Of a stretch of DNA of 64,000 bases, positions 13,655-23,889 are shown one piece after another (the stretch's first letter is position 1; the number at the start of each line of letters is the position of its first letter). Below the pieces are notes generated by a model, which saw only the letters and a program-made list of their open reading frames with translations, was not told where the DNA came from and ran no database searches. This stretch comes from Hofstenia miamia (Eukaryota > Xenacoelomorpha > Acoela). The DNA is taken from NCBI GenBank assembly GCA_004352715.1, contig SCFE01000014.1:2972426-3036425 (forward strand), read 5' to 3'. Both the position numbers and the translations under genes were made by a program.

Positions 13655-13987
13655 ATGCATAGACACATATGAAAAATATTATATTGTGTATTTATGTGTT
13701 TTTTGCTCTTACCACTTCTTGATTGAAAAACTAAGGTTGAGCAAAGTAATGTTTCAAAGGAATATTTTTGTTTTTTAAATGTTCTTAACAAGATTTGGTA
13801 GGTGTATTATTGAAATCGAAGAATGCGAAATAACATAGTACAACTTAATTATTTTTCATTTACTTATTTTTAAGAGTTACTCACTCATAAATATTAAAAT
13901 TATTTTTAAGTACAAATACACCCTTGCATTATGTTGTGCAAAACGATAAATACATCTAATGCATATATATATATATATATATATATA

Positions 13988-14242
13988 CAGGATATCCAAG
14001 ATTTTATGGCAAAAACAAAACGCCTATAGTTTCTAAGAAATCACTTTATGTGAAATTTTTTCATTTCAACCCTGTAAAAAAAATGAAAATAAATATTGCT
14101 CATAATCACTCCTAACCACAAAGCTGAAATGAAAAAAGAAATACCCCTCCCTCTTTCAAGAAGTAGGAGGATTTTAAAATGTTTATATAATTTTTTTAAA
14201 AATTGCAGTCATTTTGTGTCTGCCATAAAATCCTGGACACCC
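13988..14242. mobile_element. Tc1/mariner-type MITE inserted in a TA microsatellite
   Basis: Left end GGATATCCAAGATTTTATGG (13990-14009) and, in reverse complement, right end GGGTGTCCAGGATTTTATGG (14223-14242) agree at 17 of these 20 positions, and the match extends two bases further inward. Both ends abut TA dinucleotides in TA microsatellites, as expected for an element that duplicates TA. The interior is about 210 bp without coding. The right flank runs into an assembly gap after a few TA units. Confidence 0.75.
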
Positions 14243-14252
14243 TATATATATA

Positions 14253-14414
14253 NNNNNNNNNNNNNNNNNNNNNNNNNNNNNNNNNNNNNNNNNNNNNNNN
14301 NNNNNNNNNNNNNNNNNNNNNNNNNNNNNNNNNNNNNNNNNNNNNNNNNNNNNNNNNNNNNNNNNNNNNNNNNNNNNNNNNNNNNNNNNNNNNNNNNNNN
14401 NNNNNNNNNNNNNN
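14253..14414. other. Assembly gap (162 N)
   Basis: Gap flanked by TA repeats on the left and a GA repeat (14415-14436) on the right, which suggests a microsatellite that did not assemble. Confidence 1.
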
Positions 14415-14436
14415 GAGAGAGAGAGAGAGAGAGAGC
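14415..14436. repeat. (GA)n microsatellite at gap edge
   Basis: Pure GA run immediately after the gap. Confidence 0.95.
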
Positions 14437-16290
14437 TAGGCTAGGATAACATAAATTGATAAAAGAAATTGCATTCCTGTTAAAATTATTCACTCATTAT
14501 CCATGAATTAACAACAATATCTGAAATCGAAGCACCAAAGAATAGAGGAAAGTTTTCAATTTTTCGTTCGCCACGCCTCAACAGTCTTCAGCTGTTCATC
14601 TACTGAAGTTATTTGTTGATATTACGGGATAAATTTTGAAAGTTTTTTATGAAAACGGAATTTTTATTGAAGTCCTTCTAGCACAAGAATAATTTTTACC
14701 ACAATTTCTCATCCTTATATAGGGTACATTCACAATGGGTATTTCGAAGTCCCTAAGCGTTAATAATTTAAAAATTACTTTGGTGAGCAGTTTAGAGTTA
14801 AAATTCACTTTATTAATTTTCAAAATTATATAAACTTTTGTCATATCCGATCAAGACCTTACTAAGTATCGCCTTTTACCCGATAGATCACAACCTATAA
14901 TTGTAAAAAACAATTATAACACATTGAAGAATTCTTGTTTATTCCAATAAAACATTTTTTTTGAAACTGCTTGCAACTGGTTATACACAAAGTAATAATT
15001 GTTATAGGAGACTGAAGTCCCACTTAAGTTGTTTTATACACTTGCATCAGTCTCGTAGTCACGGAGGTTAGAGGGGAAAAACCTTCCTTGGAATGCAGGG
15101 AACCCCTCCACGCAATAAAACTAAAAATAAAATTTATTAATCCAATTGTTGTAATTTTTCTCTCAATAATTTTTAAGGCCTATTTCTTCTATATTGTCGT
15201 AAAGATTTTGCGGGGCTTCTCCCATTTTTGTTCACTCACTTGATCATTACTAAATGTCCACCTAGGCAAAAAAATCCTGCGTACGTCCATGAATGCAACA
15301 TAAAAATAATACAGTACACAGTCTTGGTAATATTTTAGTTTAAATTTTAAGGAAAGTTAAAATTCTCATAAACCCCTCCTGAATGCTTGTCCACCCTCGA
15401 CTTGATAATTCTGCTTGACTTGCCGAAGAATGATTTCGTATCTATTCTATTAGGAAATGGCTCTGATGTGTCCGATTCTAATAAAGTCAACTATATTTAG
15501 AATAAAATTAAGGTACATTCACATTTCATATGATGAGGTAATTGATTCACGATTTGAGTAGTTTTCATTTAGTTTAGATACTTAACCTTATTAGCAATTA
15601 AAATAATTAATTGGATTCTTTCTGTTATTAGAAAACATTAATGTTTGCTACAGTGTTTTTTTATTAGTAATATATCTAATAAGTTGAATTATTTGCTATT
15701 TAAACCAGAAAATATCACTGAATGGCTTATACATACAACAAAGCAAAACGGAGTTGACATTTATATCCTTTATAATCTCTATCATATTTATTTGAAATCT
15801 GTAAAAATTGCTTTAAGTCAATTGATTAAGCATTTGAACATAATTTCAGTTATGCTATATGTGTACTCAAGTTAATTGTTTAATTAATTTTTCAAATCCA
15901 AAATATATGCATTAATGAAAACCACACTAAAACCTTGTTACAAATGTACATTTCTTCATAAGGAGTAAAAAGTGTTATTTTTGAATAAAAATGTATGAGA
16001 CCTGTAAATCTACAATACATGTTTGCAAAATTGTTTGCGAAAAGTTAACTGTAAAATCCAGCACACTTTCTTTATAATCTATTTGAATATATACCAATCT
16101 CTTTAATTTCATTTGAAGGCAAGTTTCTTTTATTCTTATGAACTCTATTGTGATTAAAATTTAAAAAATGAAACGCATCGTTTTATTACGAAATACTTTT
16201 TCATCATCAAATTTTCTCCTCTACAGATTAGCAAGTGATCAAATGAATATTTAGCTTTACTATATTCTATAAAACAGTATATTTTCTAAA
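14437..16290. other. AT-rich intergenic DNA upstream of a peptide gene
   Basis: No recognisable coding or repeat structure. The frame at 15645-15875 is low-complexity and matches nothing I know. This region would contain the promoter and any 5' exon of the peptide gene at 16331, but I cannot place them. Confidence 0.45.
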
Positions 16291-16310
16291 AAACCGTTTA
16301 TGCATATTTT

Positions 16311-16328
16311 CTAACTACTACCTTTTAG
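16311..16328 (+). promoter_or_regulatory. Likely 3' splice site ahead of peptide gene 1
   Basis: CTAAC, a good branch-point match, is followed by a short pyrimidine-rich stretch and CCTTTTAG ending at 16328, two bases before the ATG at 16331. The paralogue at 27260 has CTCTTTAG in the same position. This implies that the coding exon is preceded by an intron in the 5' untranslated region, or that a leader is trans-spliced here. Confidence 0.5.
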
Positions 16329-16330
16329 AA

Positions 16331-16492
16331 ATGAAGTACCTTCTTCTTTTGACGCTTTTGTTTGCAATCTTAGCACTAGTATCGTCCTTCTATCAAGAAC
16401 CCTTCGGACTTTTCTCGCAGCAGCGATCCAATACAAAAAGGAGTTGGCGCAACTACAATGGCAGAAATGGAGAATTTTATGACATTAATTAA
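16331..16492 (+). CDS. Short secreted peptide precursor 1 (53 aa), unknown function
   Basis: A complete 53-codon frame from ATG to TAA. Residues 1-19 (MKYLLLLTLLFAILALVSS) form a textbook signal peptide: Lys at position 2, a long Leu-rich core, and small residues before the predicted cleavage. The rest begins FYQEPFGLFSQQ and contains a dibasic KR at residues 36-37, followed by SWRNYNGRNGEFYDIN to the C-terminus. It has no cysteines and is rich in Arg, Asn and Gly. The ATG follows an AG acceptor by two bases. A second gene at 27260 has nearly the same signal peptide (14 of 19 residues) but a different mature part, a pattern typical of fast-evolving secreted peptides such as neuropeptide, antimicrobial or gland peptides. 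No function can be assigned. A degraded Penelope element starts about 130 bp downstream after a TA microsatellite. I am confident that it is a secreted-type frame, less so that it is expressed. Confidence 0.75.
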   Translation: MKYLLLLTLLFAILALVSSFYQEPFGLFSQQRSNTKRSWRNYNGRNGEFYDIN

Positions 16493-16577
16493 TCATTTTT
16501 CTTAAATATCTGCTCTAATACATCATATGCGCTTTTGTCACATCTTTTTAAAATAATTTATTTACATTTTGACTGCA

Positions 16578-16602
16578 TATATATATATATATATATATAT
16601 AC
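16578..16602. repeat. TA microsatellite
   Basis: Pure TA run between peptide gene 1 and the Penelope remnant. Confidence 0.95.
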
Positions 16603-16620
16603 TAACTAAAATTTACATTC

Positions 16621-17395
16621 GTAATAGAAGAAGATCAAACTTTAAATTTTTTGGATTTATCAATTATTAAAACAGAAAGATCATTTGAAACAAAGCTGTA
16701 TGGAAAACAAACTAATACAGGATTGTATATTCCCTATCAATCGCAATGTGATACAAAACATAAGAAAATTACAATCAAATGTTTAATCGAAAGAGCAAAC
16801 CAAGCATCTTCAAATTATAACAACTTTATTGAAGTAATTAACCACCTTTATATGGTTTTAGAAAATAATGGATATCCTCATAGATTAATTAAAAGACATG
16901 TAGATGAGGTAATTTTATTAAGGAAAACAAACAACAACCAAGCTGAATCAAATGAAAAAACAAATTTAAAGCAAGTATATTGGAAAAATTTCCATTGATT
17001 AATGACAGAGTTAAAGTGTTCCAATCAAGAATAAAGAAGTTAAGTTTAAAGTTAAATAAATCTAGAATAACACCAATATTAACATGATTACAAACTCAAA
17101 ATATTATAATAAACTAAGATCTTGTAGTAACGTTTCTGTCTTCTTCATTTGTTTACAAATATACGTGTGAAGATCGTCAACAATCTTACATTGGAGAGAC
17201 ACGCAGACATTTTGCTACAAGAATCATGAATATATATCAAGACATCTAAACTCAGAAATTTACCAAGATCAACATCGAATTACGAAAGAAAATTTTGAAA
17301 TATTATTTATAACTAATTATCCATTAATTGCAGAATCATTATACATCAAGAAAAAAATCAAATAAAATTTAATAAACAAAATAAAATTATTATAA
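16621..17395 (+). pseudogene. Penelope-like element, 3' part with GIY-YIG nuclease domain
   Basis: The frame starts within NFLDLSIIKTERSF, the thumb-side segment of a Penelope-type reverse transcriptase. It continues through TNTGLYIPYQSQCDTKHKK and NHLYMVLENNGYPHRLIK, which match the usual KPT.T and NGYP blocks. The first open frame ends at 16998. After a frameshift near 16975 the protein continues as PLINDRVKVFQSRIKK. A final segment (17150-17225) reads YKYTCEDRQQSYIGETRRH, the GIY-YIG endonuclease that characterises Penelope elements, followed by FATRI and a broken tail to about 17365. The RT catalytic Asp motifs are missing, so the copy is 5'-truncated as well as frameshifted. Penelope elements use this nuclease to prime target-site reverse transcription. 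This copy is dead. Confidence 0.85.
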
Positions 17396-18649
17396 CATCA
17401 CTATTTTTAGTGCATGCAATGTATATATCATTTAAGTTAGTTAATTGTAAATATTCTCCTCCAAATTTGTTTGATAAAGATTTTAAATCGAAGCCGGTAG
17501 TATTTATGTGAAGCTCAGTAATTTAACACTTTCATATATATATATATAGTTTGAAAGCTTTTTACATGGACACATCTATGGGGTTGGGTTAGGTTGATTT
17601 TTTCAATTAGAAATCCAAATTTTGTAAAAAAATATACAAATTATTACAATAAATAGTGTTCAGATAATGAGGGCATCTAATGCTCATGTCAACAACAATT
17701 AAACTGAAATATTTTGTTTTCTGAAGACAAACTGTGTGTGTCCCTCTAGGCGCGCCATGAGCCAAGTTCAGAAGTTGTCATGCCGGGAAGAGATAGTGCC
17801 AGGTCGTGAATTTAAGTAGAAAAGANACCTAAAATGCACAATGACAAAATTTTCAAATCAGCTATATAGATTTTCTGTAGTAGTAACTGATAAAGTTCTA
17901 GAATTAAGTATATATTTATCATTTACATAATATAGGAATGCCGTTTAAAAGAATAATAATTTAAGTGTAATTTTAATGATTGTCGTTACAATATAATATC
18001 AGCTGGAAATGTACTTGCGCCTTTGTACTAGGTATATGCAATATAAAGCTATTTGTAAGATGCACAACTATGTCTATATATGAAATCGTTGATATTGTTA
18101 AGCCTCTATTTCAAAATCAGAGATAGAAACCTTAAGTTCAGATTCACTTCCATTCAAAGCATCTATATTATGGAATGATTTAAATGTCAAAATGAAATGA
18201 AATGAAGATGTTGTTTCGATAGCCATTTCTAGGAGTGTAGAAAATAGTATATTCAGACGTTTCAGTAGTAATTCATAATTTGATAACATTTTTTTACAAA
18301 TTTTTCATACAAACAGTTAATGTATTAACCTTGAGTTTTAAAAGCAAAAGAAACAAAAACATACAATTATGTATTTGTTTATTTAATGCATACATCAGAT
18401 AAACAAATTGAATGCTGCAAAACAAAAAATGACAAGAATGCTAAAAAATACTATTAATAAAATATATATATATNNNNNNNNNNNNNNNNNNNNNNNNNNN
18501 NNNNNNNNNNNNNNNNNNNNNNNNNNNNNNNNNNNNNNNNNNNNNNNNNNNNNNNNNNNNNNNNNNNNNNNNNNNNNNNNNNNNNNNNNNNNNNNNNNNN
18601 NNNNNNNNNNNNNNNNNNNNNNNNNNNNNNNNNNNNNNNNNNNNNNNAA

Positions 18650-18685
<36 letters not shown>

Positions 18686-19950
18686 TCTATGAGTACACTT
18701 GATAAGTACAGAGATTTGTGAACAAATCATTTGATTAATTTTGTAGTTAATTTTAAAGTAGTGCTTTGCACTAGTTAGTGAGAATCAGAGAAGTTATACA
18801 TGTATAATTGATTTCAACGCAAAATCGGGCGTAGGAAGCTATATCTTGATAAGACAGTTGTCAAGCTGATAATTAAGATTTCACTCAGTTGCTACTGTTG
18901 ACATTGACAACCAGTGTAATTGAGTATTTGACATTGTACTGTACGTTTTTTATTTAACGACACTTATGATAAAGCTGTGGTAAAATCAAATATGACGTTA
19001 AATCGAATGACGCAAAAAAAGAATTTCAGATGAAAGTTTTAGTTATTCAGATATTGAAGTAGCTAGTAATGAGGTGTTGATTTTTTTAATCGGCCAACTG
19101 TTTTACAGAACTTTATATCGGTATCAAGTGGTTACGTTGTCATAAAACAAGTTTAATAATCGAAAGTGTTGTTTTCGATGTGCCTAATACTAGAATAAAA
19201 ACACTTGGCCGAAACCGGAGCTAATGATAATTCCAAGAACTCCACTTGCTCCATTTCCGAATTGTTTAAATCGATTTCTTGCTTTTCAGCCAAAGATCTG
19301 ATCAAAAAATAATTAAGGCACGGGAGAATGGTTCATTACTTTGTTAGAAAATGATTGTTAAACTAGCGAATTTAGGATGCTTTAAATTTTAAATCAAATG
19401 CGCTTAATTCTTTTATTTGAAAATATACAAATATTTTCAGAAGATCTATATCTTTTGAAATAGTTTATTAGAGATGCTACGGAGAAAATCTCATATTACA
19501 TCGATTTGCTATGAAAACGTGACCGCGCTTTCCCACAAGTAAGTTTTATTCCTAGCAAAACTTGAAAAGAGAGTAATTTATATCATAGGCGTGTGCAGAG
19601 AGTGGAGAAGGGGACCATAGCCTCTACAATCAAAATAACTTTTACTAAAAATTCTGTTTTACAAATCAATTAATGTCTGATTGCAAATAGTAATTTGCTT
19701 TATGCCATGCAAGATTTAACAAGAAAACTATTTTATTTGTGTTATTCGAAAAAAATGTATATGAATTTTTAAAAAACTAAATGCTTAAGCTTAGTTAATT
19801 GAAGAAGATATAATTAGAAGATAGTTTATTAAATCATGAGACATGCAAAATTTTACTGATGCTATGTACTATGAAGGCTACAAATGTTTATAGCTAACCT
19901 AACCCATACTCGCAAAACAAATTTCCACACGAACTACTAACCTGCATATT
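17396..19950. other. AT-rich intergenic DNA with a gap
   Basis: No gene recognised. It contains the single N at 17826, a TA-flanked gap (18474-18647) and isolated TTAGG-like words (GGGTTAGG near 17585) that are too short to be telomeric. A segment near 19585 (TAGGCGTGTGCAGAGAGTGG) looks like the end of a hAT-type element, but I found no partner end. Confidence 0.45.
18474..18647. other. Assembly gap (174 N)
   Basis: Flanked on both sides by TA repeats, so probably an unresolved microsatellite. Confidence 1.
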
Positions 19951-19954
19951 AAAT

Positions 19955-21765
19955 TTATACCCAATACAAATTCACATTAGTAACCTGCGAATCTTTCAGA
20001 GGCAGGTGTTAGCAGCCTGTGCTCCAAAAACAATACGAGCCTTCTTATGAATTCGGAAAAAACTAGAATCTTTCAAGTAAAGTAGCGGACATTCGATCTC
20101 AATATTAACTGGTATTTCTAAATATCAATTTCTTTGTCAAACTGCATCGCTTCTGAATATATAACCACCTCCTTTAGTTCACTGGCTGATTTTTTCTTGC
20201 CCATTTCTTTTGCTTTTGATAGCAAAGCTTGCAAGAAATTTTTAGGCCTCTCATTATTAAAACATGCATTAGCATCAACAGTTGCAATAATAGGATCTGA
20301 CTGTTGAGCATCGTGCTGATCTATATAACAAACCTCTTTTATATTAGCAAGGTATTTTCTGGCAGTTGTCAATTCATTTACTTAAAAAAACTGTGCTTGA
20401 ACCGTGGATCTAGCAGAGTTGTAATGGTGTAACTGGTAATCATTGCTTGATCTTGGTAATAAGGCTGTCATTGAAGTTACCTACTCCATTACTAGACAGG
20501 GACTCCAGAAACGAAATAAGAAATTTTATAGGTGGGTAAACCAAACTTATTGTACATACTTTTCACCACTTAGTACATTCGTAGCTTCAGCAAAAGGCCC
20601 TAAAATGGCCATCGTAGGCGGTAATAGGTTCCAGGAAATATTTACCATAACGGGGGGCACATTACGAGCTGAAGATTCATTGCACTTCGTCAGGGCCAAG
20701 TTGATAGCTGTCTTGTTTTTCAAGAACCACTGTAACAAGAGATATTTTGGGTTCCATCTCGTTTTAACATCACATGGGGGAATACTTTCTATCAAATTAT
20801 GTTGCTTTTGGTGATTATGCAGTATATTGAGACTAACTGAGCTACTATAAAAAAGCAACTTTATGTATTTCCGTAATAAGTTTTTGGACCAATAACTGAG
20901 ATCACAATGCGGAATTTATACACAGTTGCAATCTGTGTGCTACACAGCAGAACCATTTAGTTTTTGTTGAAAGAGTACATACAGAACATGGCATAGCACT
21001 AGTTGTATCGGTGGTGGCTAAAAAATGGAGTCTTTCGAAATATCATACATTTGCAAGAGATTCACTAGAATCATGGATGTGTCCTGGGCACCATGCCCAA
21101 GGGGTTGAGCAGGAGAGCTTTCCTCTTCGTCATTGCCGTCGTTTTTATAATACTCCAAATTTATGATCCCCAAACATGTAGTAAATAACGAAAATTCTTT
21201 ATTAACCGCATTTAGGGTACCCACTTAAAAATTATTTTTGTTTATTTGACTTGAATTGATCAAACGTCAAGGACGGTGCATAATGCCATCATCATCCACT
21301 ATAAACTTCTGTAAAACCGAGCCCATTTTTTTCTCCGTCAGACCGTAAAAGGTCCACCCTCCGTGATAAAGTTGTGTGATGAGAAGGTACATATTGTCCA
21401 AGTGACGCCGTCTTACAGAAATGTTGGAAACCTGTTCCACTTACAAGTTCTAGCAGTCTACCTTCTTCGACCAAAAACTGCAAAACAGCATAGTTCCATT
21501 TGATCTTTTTGATATTGTCCAGTTTTGGCGCAGCGAATGCATCCATTTTTCTTTGCTTAGCAGGCGGTTCCTTAACCTTCTTTGAATTAGCCTTTTTAGA
21601 AAGCAATGGGTGTGCATGAGCCAAATGTTTCCATAAATTAGACGTAGTACCGTGTGCGTTGGACGACAGTATTGCATTGCAAGTATTACAGACATAACAA
21701 TTAGAGTTTAACGTAAAAAATAACCACAGATATTTTCACCAAAATGAGAGTGACGCGACCGTGGC
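19955..21765 (-). pseudogene. hAT transposase (BED-finger type), decayed
   Basis: Reading the minus strand from high to low coordinates gives the full hAT domain order in broken frames. First is a BED zinc finger around 21690-21600: CNTCNAILSSNAHG, then LWKHLAHAHP, giving C-x2-C...H-x3-H. Next is a linker with a 110-codon open frame (21624-21292). Then comes a segment with FSLFTTCLGIINLEYY (21224-21018), the CVAHRLQLCINSAL block (about 20945-20905), VKTRWNPKYLLLQWFL with a following FAEATNVLSGEKY (20858-20547), and TLLDPRFKHSF (about 20430-20398). A helical stretch follows (20372-20118). Last is a possible start of the C-terminal dimerisation region, TPASERFAGY (about 19990), followed by a stop. 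Each block is a known hAT landmark. Multiple frameshifts and stops show that it is dead. hAT enzymes cut and paste DNA with 8-bp target duplications; I could not find this copy's ends. Confidence 0.85.
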
Positions 21766-22700
21766 TAGATTTTGAAAATTATCTCCACTACACTATGTTA
21801 AAAAGAATGTGAACAACATTGATCAAGGTGTAGATAGTGTTGACATAAGCAGGAAGGTGTAAAATATGTGTTTTGTATTTTAAATTTAGGAGGTTTTGTA
21901 AATGCCTGCCTTCTAATGTCAGCATGACGGAGAAAACCATTAAGATACAAATTTTCTGTTTACCTGGCCTGGCTGGAGTCCCTTTTCGTAAGGTAACCTT
22001 TCGAGAAGAGTCAATCTCTTTTAAGTCAGGCGGCCTGGTAACAAGAACTATCACCCGAGCGTAGAAATTGTAGGACAATGCCGGAAAGATGCGTTGATAT
22101 ATCAGTATGAATTTGTAAGGTGTTGCACAGCCCAACCCAACTAGTCAATCCACGGTTCAAGCTGAACAAATGAGATAACGTGATGTTTGCCATTCCGCAA
22201 AATTGGCAACAGTAGGTGGGGTCCGCTGAAACTTGGAAATCTTATCTGTCGCATTTTAAATAGTGGAACCCGTGTATATCGTTGCCTGTTTTGACGTGTC
22301 GCATTGACAATTCATGAGTTTCCAGCTAGTTTAACATAAAACTGGGGTAATGAAGAATTCCTCTGGATATTACCCTCTTGATGTGATAAATCAGTAACGA
22401 AGACTGCGAATTCTTCTGTTCTTGGCAAGTTAAATATTTAACGTATTTCATCTGGAACTGTAGGCGAGTTTGTTATCAATGCTACTTTGATGTTTGATGC
22501 ACTCATGTGTAAACTGAGTAAATGTTTGAAGAAACAGGCATGCACACGCTCGATCATGTAGTATTGTTCCTTGTTTTGTAGAGTTTGTTTGCAGCTGTAA
22601 AGTAGAGAGATGATCAATTGCGGAATTTTACTGTTTTTGTAAATACTCTTAGCAATTTATTCTGCAGAAATTCAATTATACTCCAATTAGTTGTAAGAGC
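21766..22700. other. Unidentified open frames and intergenic sequence
   Basis: The minus strand stays open for 115 codons at 21788-22135, and stays fairly open between about 22340 and 22640. The composition is less AT-rich than the surroundings, which suggests old transposon coding sequence, but I recognise no motif. GATCCACGGTTCAAG-like sequence at 22147-22160 repeats, inverted, the LDPRFK codons of the hAT gene at 20397-20410. Confidence 0.35.
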
Positions 22701-22711
22701 AACACCGAGAT

Positions 22712-23192
22712 GCACCCCTGCATGAGAAACGCCGTCAAAACGACGTCAATTTAGTCCTAAAACGACGTCGTTGTTTGCAACATCAAACGCACATAAACGA
22801 CACAGAAAATTTAACTATTAAGGAAACATTTGTGCACTGAAATTTAGAGGCACTTACAACTAACATGCAAACTTTTACAATTTCTTAAAAATTGCATATA
22901 TTGACTTGTACATTAGCATTAATTATAATTGCTGTTATTATAATAAATGCTATTGTAGAAATACATTGCATCTTGGATAACTGTGCTACATTTGTAATTA
23001 CAATGCTAAATTGACAATTTCAAGTTGCAAACTACTTTAAGACAATAGAATGCTAACAATAAATACTTTCCAAACTTTGAACAATTTATGCCAAAAAATC
23101 GAAATTAAAACGACCCAATTATTTAGAAACGACACATTTGCGCTATAAGTACGTCAAACCGACACTGTAACGATGGGTTTTGTATCTGGGAG
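22712..23192. mobile_element. Possible non-autonomous element with ACGAC repeats
   Basis: The left part (22728-22805) and right part (23108-23178) are both rich in AAACGAC/ACGTC words, including AAACGACGTCGTT at 22780, while the 300 bp between them is plain AT-rich. Clustered short motifs at both ends of an otherwise bland segment suggest transposase-binding sites. I found neither convincing terminal inverted repeats nor a target duplication. Confidence 0.3.
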
Positions 23193-23597
23193 TTAACTAT
23201 TTATATTTCATGAGAACGGTATAAAATTGAGTACTTCCTTGAAAGTCTGCCGCCTCTTCGGAACTTGACTATTTTCGTTTTCTTTATGTTAAGTTCCAGG
23301 ACTTTTATTCTAAAATTAGTAGTGGTTTTTGAATTCCGGTACAGAAATTAACCAGGTATGGTAGTGATAGTTGTAGGTGTTCTCTGATTTGGTTGTCGAT
23401 GCCAGGTGCTTATTGCGCTTTGATTGCTCTATACGTGCACTTACTTCCTTCAGGGAGAATAGGATATCTCGTTCATATGGTGATATATGAGCTGCGATGG
23501 TTGGTGGGGAAATATTTGAAAGTGTGTGAGTGTTAATATGTTAAATTGCATTTGTGTTAGTGTCTGTTATGTCATACCTGAAACTTGTTCTCAGGCA

Positions 23598-23648
23598 TTG
23601 GTAAAATAGAATGATTTTATGTTTAGCTTTACACGGTTTTGTTTAACA
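23598..23648 (+). repeat. 51-bp direct repeat, copy 1, LTR-end-like
   Basis: Matches 23827-23877 at about 48 of 51 positions. It ends GTTTAACA and is followed by TTGGTGCCGTGAC, which resembles the primer-binding region just inside the 5' LTR of BEL/Pao-type retrotransposons. Confidence 0.55.
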
Positions 23649-23826
23649 TTGGTGCCGTGACTTACTTATACATTATTTAATACTATTCAATAACTCCTCC
23701 AGCATTGACTTCTGAAACGAAATCGTTCGCAGCATGTCTGGGCGAATTCATATTGGTATCTGTTAGTGATTATCTGTCAAAGGGAACGACAACTTTTAGT
23801 TCGGCTTTGAAACGGGTAAAAGAAGT

Positions 23827-23877
23827 TTGGTAAAATAGAATTATTTTATGTTTAGCTTTACACTGTTGTGTTTAACA
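23827..23877 (+). repeat. 51-bp direct repeat, copy 2
   Basis: Second copy of the repeat at 23598. After GTTTAACA the sequence is GGGTGCCACTC, so the two copies diverge just where an LTR would end. Possibly a collapsed LTR-element remnant. Confidence 0.55.
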
Positions 23878-23889
23878 GGGTGCCACTCA

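Noticed and set aside
17580-17600. Telomere-like TTAGG repeat
   Set aside because: Only one or two units here and near 19893; far too short for a telomeric array.
21788-22135. 115-codon minus-strand frame as a gene
   Set aside because: No recognisable domain; it sits beside a decayed hAT element and is probably old repeat.
22147-22160. Inverted match to 20397-20410 as terminal repeats of the hAT element
   Set aside because: The 20397 side lies inside the transposase codons for LDPRFK, and coding extends beyond it, so it cannot be the element's end. Either a second hAT fragment or chance.
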